This document shows, piece by piece, positions 1 through 9,926 of a stretch of DNA of 11,886 bases. The stretch is taken from assembly GCA_028278755.1 (NCBI GenBank), contig JAPYOI010000081.1, positions 1-11,886 of the forward strand, written 5' to 3'. A program made the position numbers and the translations under genes. This DNA comes from Poriferisodalis multihospitum (GTDB lineage: Bacteria; Actinomycetota; Acidimicrobiia; Acidimicrobiales; Poriferisodalaceae). The first letter of the stretch is position 1, and each line of letters starts with the position of its first letter. The notes below the pieces were generated by a model. That model did no database searches. It saw only the letters and a program-made list of their open reading frames with translations, and was not told where the DNA came from.

Positions 1-104
1 CACGCCGCGACCAGGCATTCTGGGAATCGCTGAGAGGGCTGCCCCGGCTCTGGGACGACATGATCAACGAACTCAACGACGAAGTCGCCGCCACCTTCGT
101 GTAG
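1..104 (+). CDS. C-terminal fragment of an unidentified protein
   Basis: Only the last 33 codons are present, in the frame starting at base 3 and ending with TAG at 102-104. The visible tail begins RRDQAFWESL and ends VAATFV; it looks like an amphipathic helix rich in Leu, Trp and acidic residues, with no motif that I recognise. G or C fills 28 of 33 third codon positions, like the genes that follow, which supports real coding. It lies 47 bases before the broken amidase gene on the same strand, so it could belong to the same operon. The family cannot be decided from this piece. Confidence 0.5.
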   Translation, partial: RRDQAFWESLRGLPRLWDDMINELNDEVAATFV

Positions 105-151
105 ACGGGCCGTGATGCGGGTACAGCATCGTGCGATGAGAGAATGAGCCA

Positions 152-1203
152 ATGAGCGGATCGGGAGGGGGCGCACCGCGCATCGACGGGGCGCGCCTGA
201 TGGGGCGCCTCGACGAGCTGGCGCAGATCGGTGCCATCGAGGGCACGCAGGGCAACTGCCGCCTCGCGCTCACCGACGAGGACCGGGACGGGCGAGGCTT
301 GGTCGGCACGTGGATGGCGGATCTGGGGCTCGATGTCTCCGTCGACGGACTCGGCAACGTCGTGGCGTGTACGGAACCGGGGCGAGTTGCTGACTCGGTC
401 ATGATGGGCAGCCACATCGACACGGTGGCCACCGGCGGCCGCTACGACGGCAACCTCGGTGTGCTCGCAGGGCTCGAAGTGATCGAGTCAGTGCTGGCGA
501 GCGGCCGCGTGCCCGCTCGACCCCTGTCGGTGGCCTATTTCACCGACGAGGAAGGCAGCAGGTTCGCGCCCGACATGCTGGGCAGCCTCGCCTACGTCGG
601 AGGCATGGCGCTCGAGGAAGCGCTGGAGATCACCGACCGCGACGGCATCGCTGTGGGCGACGAGCTAGATCGCATCGGCTATCGCGGCCCCGCCCCGGTG
701 CCCGGAACGGTGCCCTACGCCTACATGGAGCTGCACATCGAGCAGGGCCCGGTGCTGGAGTTCCACGAGACGCAGATCGGTGTCGTGGAAGGCGTCCAGG
801 GCATCTCGTGGACCGAGGTCACGCTATCGTCAGCCGCATCGCCGAGGGCGAGCACCTCGACGCCGCCATGCGGCGCACTGCACGCTTCGAGCCGGTCGAG
901 TTCCATCCAGCAGTCATCGATCTGGTCGAACGCTGCGCCGCGGAAGCGGGCCTCAGCCATCGCCGGATGCCGTCCGGCGCGGGCCACGACGCCCAGATGC
1001 TGGCCCGCGTGTGCCCGACGGCGATGATCTTCGTGCCCAGCTTCGACGGGGTCAGCCACAACCCGGCCGAGTACACATCGCCCGAAGACATCGAGGCGGG
1101 GGCGAACCTGCTGGCCGATGTCGTCTGGCGCCTCGCCAGCGGCGAGATCGACAGCGACATCGCCGGCGGCCGAGATGCTGCCGGCAACGGGACGGCCGCA
1201 TGA
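152..1203 (+). pseudogene. Broken M20-family N-carbamoyl-L-amino-acid hydrolase / allantoate amidohydrolase
   Basis: Two pieces of one enzyme lie in different frames. The first, from ATG 152, has the family's metal-site motifs in order: GSHIDTV (His88), RYDGNLG (Asp99), TDEEGSRF (Glu133/134) and ELHIEQGPVLE (His195), then GVVEGVQGISWTEVTLS. At about 829-840 the family reading jumps to the next frame, which carries ARFEPVEF, PSGAGHDAQML, TAMIFVPS and the last metal His in SHNPAEYTSPED, ending at TGA 1201-1203. Family members are about 410-420 residues. The two pieces total about 350 and lack the expected HAGTTP segment and most of the dimerisation domain, roughly 70-90 residues by my estimate. 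Deletion plus frameshift should abolish activity. Intact homologues hydrolyse N-carbamoyl-L-amino acids, allantoate or beta-ureido acids in the cytoplasm; the exact substrate cannot be told. An assembly collapse is the main alternative. Confidence 0.85.
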
Positions 1204-2126
1204 GGCCGCTCACGGTCGGTGCCGCACAGCTCGGGCCCATCGCCCGCTACGAGACCCGCGCCAAGGTCGTCGAGCGGCTGATCGCGTTGCTGCACCAGGG
1301 GGCAGAGCGGGGATGCGAGGTGGTGGTGTTCCCGGAACTGGCGCTCACCACCTTCTTCCCGCGCTGGTACTTCCCCGACGACTCGCCCGAGCTGCTGTCG
1401 TACTTCGAGACCGAGATGCCGTCGGCGCAGACGCAGCCGCTGTTCGACGAGGCCAAACGGCTCGGCATCGGCTTCCACCTGGGGTACGCCGAGCTGACGC
1501 CCGATGGGCACCGTTACAACACGGCCATCCTCGTCGATCGCAGCGGCAGCCTCGTCGCCAAGTACCGCAAGGTGCACATACCCGGCCACGAAGAGCACGA
1601 GCCGCAGCGGCCGTTCCAGCACCTCGAGCGCCGCTACTTCGAGGAATCCACCGAAGGGTTCAGCGTGTGGCGAGCGTTCGGCGGCGTCATGGGCATCGCG
1701 CTGTGCAACGACCGGCGTTGGCCCGAGACCTACCGCGTCATGGGCCTGCAGGGCGTCGAGATGATTTTCATCGGCTACAACACGCCGCTGCACTATGCGC
1801 CAGATCCCGTCCAGGATCCGCTGCAGGCATTCCACAATCACCTCGTCATGCAGGCGGGCGCCTATCAGAACGGCACCTGGGTGATCGGGGTTGCCAAAGG
1901 GGGCACCGAGGAGGGCGTGGAGTCGCTGGCGCACTCGGCGGTCATCGCGCCGTCAGGCCAGATCGTGGCCCAGGCCGTGACCGATGGCGATGAGCTGATC
2001 ACCGCCCAGTGCGACCTGGACTGGTGCTCGCAGTACAAGGACACGTTGTTTGACTTCGGCCGCTATCGCCGGCCCGAGACCTACCAGCTGATCGGCCAGC
2101 AGAAGGGCGTCATCCCGCCGCCCTAA
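1200..2126 (+). CDS. N-carbamoyl-D-amino-acid hydrolase (D-carbamoylase, nitrilase superfamily)
   Basis: The 308-residue protein matches the well-studied Agrobacterium D-carbamoylase (about 304 residues) along its whole length. The enzyme hydrolyses N-carbamoyl-D-amino acids to D-amino acid, CO2 and ammonia, the step after hydantoin ring opening. The nitrilase triad is visible: Glu46 in VVFPELALTTFFPRW, Lys124 in KYRKVHIPGH and Cys169 in ALCNDRRWPE. The paired arginines after the cysteine, which bind the substrate carboxylate in the known enzyme, and the PFQHLERRYFE segment are kept. The start ATG overlaps the stop of the preceding amidase gene (ATGA at 1200-1203), so translation was probably coupled to it; there is no strong ribosome site of its own. 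No hydantoinase lies in the window. Confidence in the family is high; the natural substrate could be another N-carbamoyl compound. Confidence 0.93.
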   Translation: MRPLTVGAAQLGPIARYETRAKVVERLIALLHQGAERGCEVVVFPELALTTFFPRWYFPDDSPELLSYFETEMPSAQTQPLFDEAKRLGIGFHLGYAELTPDGHRYNTAILVDRSGSLVAKYRKVHIPGHEEHEPQRPFQHLERRYFEESTEGFSVWRAFGGVMGIALCNDRRWPETYRVMGLQGVEMIFIGYNTPLHYAPDPVQDPLQAFHNHLVMQAGAYQNGTWVIGVAKGGTEEGVESLAHSAVIAPSGQIVAQAVTDGDELITAQCDLDWCSQYKDTLFDFGRYRRPETYQLIGQQKGVIPPP

Positions 2127-2220
2127 CCAGTACGAAGAGCCGGTGGTGTGAGTTGACCCGCGGTGGTGCGACAATGGCCTGCGGGGAAGGGACAACGAGG
2201 TCCCGGAGACGAGGATTCCA

Positions 2221-4812
<2,592 letters not shown>

Positions 4813-6948
4813 TCAGTCATTTGCGAGCACCATCAGGGCATCGGCTGCCACCGCCGTATGCGGGGTGACGAGCAGCGGGTTGACTTCGACTTCGATGATG
4901 CGGTCATCGTCCCGCACCAGCGTTTCCAGCAGCTTGACCGTGTTGACCACGGCATCGACGGCCCCAGCCGGACGACCCCGGTAGCCGGCGAGGACAGGCC
5001 ACAGCCGCAGATCGCGAAGCGCTTCAAGGGTGTCGCCCCCCGCAGGCAGCAGCAGGGAAGCTGTGTCGTCAAGCACCTCGGTCAGCGTGCCGCCGGCACC
5101 CACCGTCAGCACCATTCCCACCGGCGGTGATGAGCGCACGCTGACCAACAGCTCGGCCACCACGTCGGTGATGCACAACTCCACCATCACCGCTCTGACG
5201 CCGACGGCGGCTGGCGCCCCGACGGAGGCGGCGATCCGCCCAGCAGCTGCGGCAACCGAGTCGGCATCGGTGAGGCCGACCGCGACGCCACCGGCATCGC
5301 TCTTGTGTGCTGCACCGACGGCCTTGACGGCGACTGGGTAGCCGATCTCATCCGCGGCAGCCGCGGCCTGCTGAGGCTCGACCAGCCGACCCATCGGCAC
5401 CTCGATGCCCGCCGCCGCCAGCCTCGGCTTTGCCTCGTGCTCTGGCAGGACCGATGTGCCGAGGGGAGCCTCACGAGCCTGCACCACCAACAGGCCCGCC
5501 TCGGGTTCTGTGTCGTCGAGATGCCGCCCCCATGCGGCGGCCGCCTCCAACGCAGACAGCGCGTTGTCGATGTCGCCGCAGGCAGCCAGCCCCCATTCGG
5601 CGGCTTGGGAGCGGGCCTCGTCGGGCAGGTTCTCCGCCAGCGACGCCGCCACGACGCCGGGGGTGTCGCCGTTGGCGCAGGCCGTGGCGAACGCCTGCAT
5701 CGTCGGCCACCAGCGCGAGCGATCCAGCCCCTCGGCGGGGAAGTCCAGCACCAGCATGGCGGCGTCGAACGGTGCCTCGCCAGATCCACCGCCTGCCGTG
5801 TCGGTGTGAGTTCCCCCATGGGCTGTCGTGCCGGGGGTTGTCGCGTCGGCGCCCAGAACAGATGCGAAACAGCGACTCAGCCTGTCCAGATCGCCCCAGA
5901 TGTACGTGTGATAGTCGAGCGGATTGGTGATCGCCACACGGCCATCCAGCGCAGATGCCACGCGGGCGGCGTGGTCGGGTGCGAACTGCGGGACGCTCAG
6001 GTTGCGCCCTTGGCTGCGGTCGGCCACCAGCGCCGCCTCGCCGCCCGAGCAGCTCAATGACACCATCCGGTTGCCCCGCAGGGGGCCGATGGCGGACAGG
6101 GTGGCCAGAGTGTCGACCAATTCGTCGATGGCATGGACACGGTGAATGCCCATCTTCCGAAACAGCGCTTCGTAGGCAGCGTCGTCGCCCACCAACGAGG
6201 CGGTGTGGGTGACCGCGATCGCACCCGATGACGGCGAGGCGCCGACCTTCACGGCCACCACCGGAAGGCGTCGTCGGCGAGCCACTGCCGCCGCCTCGAC
6301 AAAGCGCTCGACGTCGTTCAGCCCTTCCATGCACAGGCCCACGCCGGTTGTGGCCTCGTCGACGACCACTGCCTCGAACGCTTCTGAGATCCCCACGTCG
6401 GCTTGGTTTCCCAGGCTGATGACCCAGGCCACGTCGAGACCGCGTCGACTCATGGTCAGATTCATGGCGATGTTCCCGCTCTGGCTCAGCAGCGCCACCC
6501 CTCGGGGGCGACGAACCAAGCCGTGGGCGTCCGGCCACAGGGCGGCACCGGTGGGCGCTGAGAGCAATCCATTGCAGTTGGGGCCCAGCACGGCCATCGC
6601 GCCCGCTGCTTCGACCAACTCGACTTGGCGGACCTTGCCGGCCGCGCCGACCTCGGCAAACCCCGAGGCGTGACAGACGGCGACGCCCACGCCGGCCTCG
6701 GAGAGCTGGCGCACGGTGTCGATCGTGGCGTCGTGGTCGACGCCGACGAAAGCGGCGTCGATGCCTTCGGGCAGCTCGGCGACCGAGGCGACCGTGGGCA
6801 GGTCGCTCAGGGTGCGGCGAGGATTGACCCCCCACATCTCGCCTGCGAAACCGAATGCCCGGCAGGCGTCAATCGACCGTTCGGCGGCGACGCCTCCGAC
6901 GAATGCCAGCGACCGTGGCCGCAACAGCCGATCCAAACGACCAGTCAT
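4813..6948 (-). CDS. ADP-forming acyl-CoA synthetase (acetate-CoA ligase family)
   Basis: The 711-residue protein is a single-chain ADP-forming acyl-CoA synthetase, which makes an acyl-CoA from a free acid, CoA and ATP through a phosphohistidine. Residues 1-125 are the CoA-binding Rossmann domain (SLAFVGG, VLGPNCNGLLS), about 150-285 the succinyl-CoA-ligase-like domain (LLSQSGNIAMNL, the expected phospho-His248 in THTASLVGDD), and about 497-705 an ATP-grasp domain (KAVGAAHKSDAGGV, LTVGAGGTLTEVLDD, EVEVNPLLV). Residues 368-391 form a Gly/Thr/His-rich linker not expected in the fold. It is the last gene of the minus-strand operon, 43 bases after the acyl-CoA dehydrogenase. That context suggests it activates the acid which the dehydrogenase then oxidises, perhaps gamma-butyrobetaine; the substrate is a guess. 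Its stop codon touches the stop of the convergent molybdenum hydroxylase gene. Confidence 0.9.
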   Translation of the reverse strand: MTGRLDRLLRPRSLAFVGGVAAERSIDACRAFGFAGEMWGVNPRRTLSDLPTVASVAELPEGIDAAFVGVDHDATIDTVRQLSEAGVGVAVCHASGFAEVGAAGKVRQVELVEAAGAMAVLGPNCNGLLSAPTGAALWPDAHGLVRRPRGVALLSQSGNIAMNLTMSRRGLDVAWVISLGNQADVGISEAFEAVVVDEATTGVGLCMEGLNDVERFVEAAAVARRRRLPVVAVKVGASPSSGAIAVTHTASLVGDDAAYEALFRKMGIHRVHAIDELVDTLATLSAIGPLRGNRMVSLSCSGGEAALVADRSQGRNLSVPQFAPDHAARVASALDGRVAITNPLDYHTYIWGDLDRLSRCFASVLGADATTPGTTAHGGTHTDTAGGGSGEAPFDAAMLVLDFPAEGLDRSRWWPTMQAFATACANGDTPGVVAASLAENLPDEARSQAAEWGLAACGDIDNALSALEAAAAWGRHLDDTEPEAGLLVVQAREAPLGTSVLPEHEAKPRLAAAGIEVPMGRLVEPQQAAAAADEIGYPVAVKAVGAAHKSDAGGVAVGLTDADSVAAAAGRIAASVGAPAAVGVRAVMVELCITDVVAELLVSVRSSPPVGMVLTVGAGGTLTEVLDDTASLLLPAGGDTLEALRDLRLWPVLAGYRGRPAGAVDAVVNTVKLLETLVRDDDRIIEVEVNPLLVTPHTAVAADALMVLAND
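5776..5847 (-). other. Low-complexity Gly/Thr/His-rich linker in the acyl-CoA synthetase
   Basis: Codons 368-391 of the acyl-CoA synthetase encode a run rich in Thr, Gly and His (TTPGTTAHGGTHTDTAGGGSG at its core, shortened here to its repeated units), between LGADA and APFDAAML. It sits in the middle part of the protein between the succinyl-CoA-ligase-like half and the ATP-grasp half and looks like an unstructured surface loop or hinge. Confidence 0.6.
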
Positions 6949-6991
6949 GCCGTCCCGGTCATGTCGCTGCCGTGACCTGTGTCATGGCGGT

Positions 6992-8167
6992 TCAGCAGCC
7001 GAGGGGCCGCAGCATGTCACGAGACACGATGTGGCGCTGGATCTCGCTGGTGCCGTCCCAGATGCGATCGACCCGGGCGTCGCGCCAGATTCGCTCCAAC
7101 GGCAGCTCGTCCATCAGCCCCATGCCGCCGAGGATCTGTATGGCCTCATCCGACACGAACTGCAGCATCTCAGTTGCCGACAGCTTGGCCATGGCGGCGT
7201 CGGCGTCGGTCATCTCGGACCGCTCGGAGAGCCACGCGGCCCGGTAGGTCATCATCTCGGCTTGGGCGAGGCGGAGGCGCATGTCGGCCAGCTTGAACGA
7301 CACACCTTGGAATCGCCCGATCCGTTGACCGAACTGCTCACGCGTGGCAGCCCAGTCGAGCGCCACCGACAGTGCCCGGTCGGCGCGTCCCAGACACACG
7401 GCGGCCACCTGCAGGCGGGTGCTTCCGAGCCACTCATTGGCAACGTCGAAGCCTCGATGTTCCTCGCCGAGCAGCTTGCTCGTCGGCACTCGGGCGTTGT
7501 CAAAGTTGAGGATGAGGTTGTGGTAGCCCCGGTTTGACACGCAGTTGTAGCCAGGCACCCGTTCGACGCCGGGGGTGTCGAAGTCCACCAGCAGAGCCGA
7601 GATCAGCTTGCGCGGACTGCGGCCTGGGGTTTTCGCGTCTGGGGCATCGATGCCCGTGGTCGCGAACAGGATCACATAGTCGGCCAGGTCAGCGTGGCTG
7701 ATGAAGTGCTTGGTGCCGTTCACCACGAATTCGTCTCCGTCGCGCTCGACCCGGCAGGTCATGCCGCGTAGGTCGGAACCCGCGTCGGGCTCGCTCATGG
7801 CCAAGCACTCCACCCGTTCGCCTCGCACGGTGGGCACGAGGTATTCCGAGATCTGATCACCGGTGCATGCCCGCAAAATGTTGGAGGGGCGGGCCACGAT
7901 GTACTGCAGGGCGTAGGACGTCCAGCCGAAAGCCCGCTCGGCCATGGTCAGCGTCAAGTCGTCGAGCCCCCCGCCGCCGAGCTCGACGGGCATGTTGGCG
8001 GCGTAGAGGCCAGCATCGACGGCCCTGTTCCGTATCTGCTCCACCAGGTCGGGCGGAACCTGACCGGAGCGTTCCACCTCGTCCTCATACGGCACGAGTT
8101 CGCGCATGGTGAAGGTGCGCACGGTGTCGACCACCATCTGCTGGGTGTCGTCGATCGAGAAATCCAT
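6992..8167 (-). CDS. Acyl-CoA dehydrogenase
   Basis: The 391-residue length and all three ACAD domains are present: a helical N-terminus (1-118, with LGGGGLDDLTLTMAERAF), a beta middle domain with the FAD/substrate motif AMSEPDAGSD (123-132) and GTKHFISHADLADYV, and a helical C-terminus with REQFGQRIGRFQGVSF, QILGGMGLM and RIWDGTSEIQRHI. It oxidises an acyl-CoA to the 2,3-enoyl-CoA, passing electrons to ETF. The usual catalytic Glu of YEGT is Asp371 here (WDGT), and the alternative IVD-type glutamate in the helix around residue 250 is Thr. It starts at ATG 8167, 66 bases after the carnitine dehydrogenase-thioesterase gene and 43 bases before the CoA ligase gene. Neighbours suggest a gamma-butyrobetainyl-CoA-like substrate, by analogy to CaiA/BcoA-type enzymes; sequence alone shows only the family. 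Confidence 0.93.
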   Translation of the reverse strand: MDFSIDDTQQMVVDTVRTFTMRELVPYEDEVERSGQVPPDLVEQIRNRAVDAGLYAANMPVELGGGGLDDLTLTMAERAFGWTSYALQYIVARPSNILRACTGDQISEYLVPTVRGERVECLAMSEPDAGSDLRGMTCRVERDGDEFVVNGTKHFISHADLADYVILFATTGIDAPDAKTPGRSPRKLISALLVDFDTPGVERVPGYNCVSNRGYHNLILNFDNARVPTSKLLGEEHRGFDVANEWLGSTRLQVAAVCLGRADRALSVALDWAATREQFGQRIGRFQGVSFKLADMRLRLAQAEMMTYRAAWLSERSEMTDADAAMAKLSATEMLQFVSDEAIQILGGMGLMDELPLERIWRDARVDRIWDGTSEIQRHIVSRDMLRPLGC

Positions 8168-8233
8168 AGGTGTTGCTGTCCTGGCTGTTGTGGCGCTGCG
8201 GGTAAGCGTGTTGGCGGGGTGGTCAGTGCAGTG

Positions 8234-9790
8234 CTACGTCGGAAGCAGTGCCATGCGGCTGCCGGCCTGCGGCGGCGTCGGCATCGATGCGTGTGCTGCG
8301 GTGATGGCCGCAACCGCCGCTGCTGGGCCCTCTGCCAACGGAGCACTGCGCCCGGCGGCCGTGTCGACATGAACCAGCATCTGCTCACCGACGCACAGCA
8401 TCTCGTCGTGTTGACGCTCGCTGTGGTCGTGCTCGTGGTGCTGGTGTTCGTCGTGGTCGTGCCGATGCCCGTCGCACCTGTACATCGCGTGGAAGATGTG
8501 CAGGCGCTTGGCGTCGCTGCCCAGCACTTGGGTGGTGATCCGCAGCGGCTCGCCTACCGACGCTTCGCGCAGGTGAGTCAGGTGGGTTTCGACTGTGTAG
8601 TACGAGTGGCCGGCGGCGCGGTAGGCCTCGTCGATCCCGATGTAGCGGAACAGGGCATCAGCCGCCCAACCGAAGGCGGTCAGGAACGCCCACTCGGTCA
8701 TGTGGCCGTTGTAGTCCACCCAATCGGGCATCACGACGGTCGAGTACAGGTCTAAGGGAGCAGCCACTTTGCTGCTCGGCGACCACTGTCGATGCTGTGC
8801 ATTCGCGGCTACCAGAATGCGAGCCTCCCGCTCCGCCATCAGACGGCCTGCACCCAAGCCGCTGGGCCGAAGCGCCCTCATCACTGCCAGCAGGCTGTCG
8901 TCGCGCAGCCGTTCGAGTTCGGCGATCGACCGTGGGCCAGCTTGGTCCTCGCAGCCGGCGGCCATGGCCTCGATCAGCTCGGGAGTCAGCTCGGGAGCCT
9001 CCAGCCGTGTCCACGGCAGCGCCAGTGCCGGGCCGAATTGGCGCAGCATGTGGCGCATGCCACCGTCTCCTCCGGCGAGGTGGAACGTGAGATTTGTGCC
9101 CATGGCTGCCCAGCGCAGACCTGGGCCGTAGACGATGGCGTCGTCGAGCTCCGCAGTAGTGGCGACGCCGTCGTTCACCAAGTGCAGATTCTCGCGCCAC
9201 AGAGCTTCTTGGAGGCGGTCAGAGAGGTAGCCCTCTATCTCCTCGCGCACAACCAGCGGGTGCATCACCAGATCGTCGTAGTGCTCCAATGCCGCGGCCA
9301 GTGTCTCGTCGCTGGTGGCCTCGCCCCGCACTACCTCGACCAGCGGCAGCAGGTACACGGGGTTGAACGGGTGGCCGATCACGAGCCGCTCGGGATGAGC
9401 GAGCGGCTCCGCCAGCTTGCTGGGCAGAAGCCCCGACGAGCTGCTTGCGATCGGCGTGCTGGGATCAGCCGCAGCGTCCACTTCGGCCAGCAGCGACCGC
9501 TTCAACGATTCGACCTCTGGGGCGCTCTCTTGCACAAAATCGGCTGAGGCGGCCACCTCCTGCGCGCTCGAGACCCAGCGCAGGCTGTCAGGATCGGCAT
9601 CGGGGAACAGTCCCAGGTCAGCCGCCGATGGCCATGCCCGCTCGATGGCCGATCGCAGCCGCGTCTCAGCACCTTCGCCCGGATCCCACGCCACCACGTC
9701 ATGGCCCCGTGCCAAGACGCGCACCGCCCAGCCGGCGCCGATGACGCCCGTGCCCACGAGCCCGATGGTTCGTCGACAGTTCTTCCCCAC
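8234..9790 (-). CDS. Carnitine 3-dehydrogenase fused to betainyl-CoA-type thioesterase
   Basis: Numbering is from GTG 9790 (518 residues). Residues 1-320 are an NAD-dependent 3-hydroxyacyl-CoA-dehydrogenase-like fold: IGLVGTGVIGAGWA (9-22), ASSSSGLLPSKL, the catalytic-type His140 in IGHPFNPVYLLPLVEVV, and EIEGYLSDRLQEALWRE. The later segments YGPGLRWAAMGT and HLAGGDGGMRHML are typical of carnitine 3-dehydrogenase, which oxidises L-carnitine to 3-dehydrocarnitine. Residues from about 345 are a hotdog thioesterase (MPDWVDYNGHMTEW, GHSYYTVETHLTHL, GEQMLVHVD), the fusion known from other carnitine dehydrogenases and thought to release betaine from betainyl-CoA. A histidine-rich insert occupies residues 439-466. 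The GTG start is chosen over TTG 9808 because GGAGGG lies 7 bases before it and the promoter would leave only a few bases before the TTG. It is the first gene of a three-gene operon. Confidence 0.92.
   Translation of the reverse strand: MGKNCRRTIGLVGTGVIGAGWAVRVLARGHDVVAWDPGEGAETRLRSAIERAWPSAADLGLFPDADPDSLRWVSSAQEVAASADFVQESAPEVESLKRSLLAEVDAAADPSTPIASSSSGLLPSKLAEPLAHPERLVIGHPFNPVYLLPLVEVVRGEATSDETLAAALEHYDDLVMHPLVVREEIEGYLSDRLQEALWRENLHLVNDGVATTAELDDAIVYGPGLRWAAMGTNLTFHLAGGDGGMRHMLRQFGPALALPWTRLEAPELTPELIEAMAAGCEDQAGPRSIAELERLRDDSLLAVMRALRPSGLGAGRLMAEREARILVAANAQHRQWSPSSKVAAPLDLYSTVVMPDWVDYNGHMTEWAFLTAFGWAADALFRYIGIDEAYRAAGHSYYTVETHLTHLREASVGEPLRITTQVLGSDAKRLHIFHAMYRCDGHRHDHDEHQHHEHDHSERQHDEMLCVGEQMLVHVDTAAGRSAPLAEGPAAAVAAITAAHASMPTPPQAGSRMALLPT
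8393..8476 (-). other. Histidine-rich, metal-binding-like insert in the thioesterase domain
   Basis: This stretch encodes a segment bounded by cysteines (CDGHRHDHDEHQHHEHDH, then SERQHDEMLC), residues 439-466 from the GTG start. It has 9 His within 20 residues, interleaved with Asp and Glu. Relatives have a short turn at this point between the strands of the hotdog fold (RLHIFHAMY before, GEQMLVHVD after). The reading frame continues normally on both sides, so it is an in-frame expansion. Composition suggests a Zn2+, Ni2+ or Cu2+ binding loop; no repeat unit longer than a few codons is evident. Confidence 0.8.
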
Positions 9791-9797
9791 TGCAGCG

Positions 9798-9803
9798 CCC
9801 TCC
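9798..9803 (-). promoter_or_regulatory. Ribosome binding site deciding the GTG 9790 start
   Basis: GGAGGG on the minus strand, 7 bases before GTG 9790. It makes this GTG a better start for the carnitine dehydrogenase-thioesterase gene than the upstream in-frame TTG at 9808, whose first codons would contain the site. Confidence 0.6.
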
Positions 9804-9817
9804 GCCAACCACCCCCA

Positions 9818-9846
9818 AAACTAGGTTGCGTGCCCTGGCGAGTCAC
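9818..9846 (-). promoter_or_regulatory. Sigma70-like promoter of the carnitine operon
   Basis: On the minus strand GTGACT (9846-9841) and TAGTTT (9823-9818) are separated by exactly 17 bases, resembling -35 and -10 hexamers. Transcription would start near 9811, giving a leader of about 20 bases before GTG 9790 with the GGAGGG site inside it. The position fits the head of the three-gene minus-strand operon. The call rests on pattern and spacing only. Confidence 0.5.
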
Positions 9847-9926
9847 CCTGTTTCTTGTGCAGGCCCGTTGGGGGTCCCTGCGTGTGGCCGAGGCTGCACG
9901 TGGCGCGAGGTGGCAGAGTTCTCGCC

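Noticed and set aside
819..1934. Long open frame (371 codons) on the minus strand opposite the D-carbamoylase.
   Set aside because: It overlaps a gene with full-length family homology; long antisense frames are expected at this GC content, and its translation has no recognisable domain.
2153..2175. TTGACC and GACAAT before the molybdenum hydroxylase gene as a promoter.
   Set aside because: The spacer is only 11 bases, too short for a sigma70-type promoter, and GACAAT is a poor -10; a promoter in this gap remains possible but cannot be placed.
5305..6060. Plus-strand open frame of 251 codons opposite the acyl-CoA synthetase.
   Set aside because: It is a shadow of the real gene with no homology or ribosome site.
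5471..6835. Second minus-strand frame of 454 codons inside the acyl-CoA synthetase gene.
   Set aside because: The translation is Arg/Gly-rich with no motif, while the other frame gives a complete CoA ligase.
6949..6991. Imperfect inverted repeat GGTCATG/CGTGACC between the dehydrogenase and the ligase genes.
   Set aside because: The arms are short and mismatched with no T tract; it is not convincing as a terminator or operator.
8380..8480. Simple repeat or sequencing artefact in the CTCGTGGTGCTGGTG-like tract.
   Set aside because: The frame is kept on both sides and codons vary between units, so it reads as a coding His-rich loop rather than an error.
9855..9926. Upstream ATG giving the luciferase-like protein 24 extra residues.
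   Set aside because: The added residues lack family character, and homology begins just after ATG 9927.
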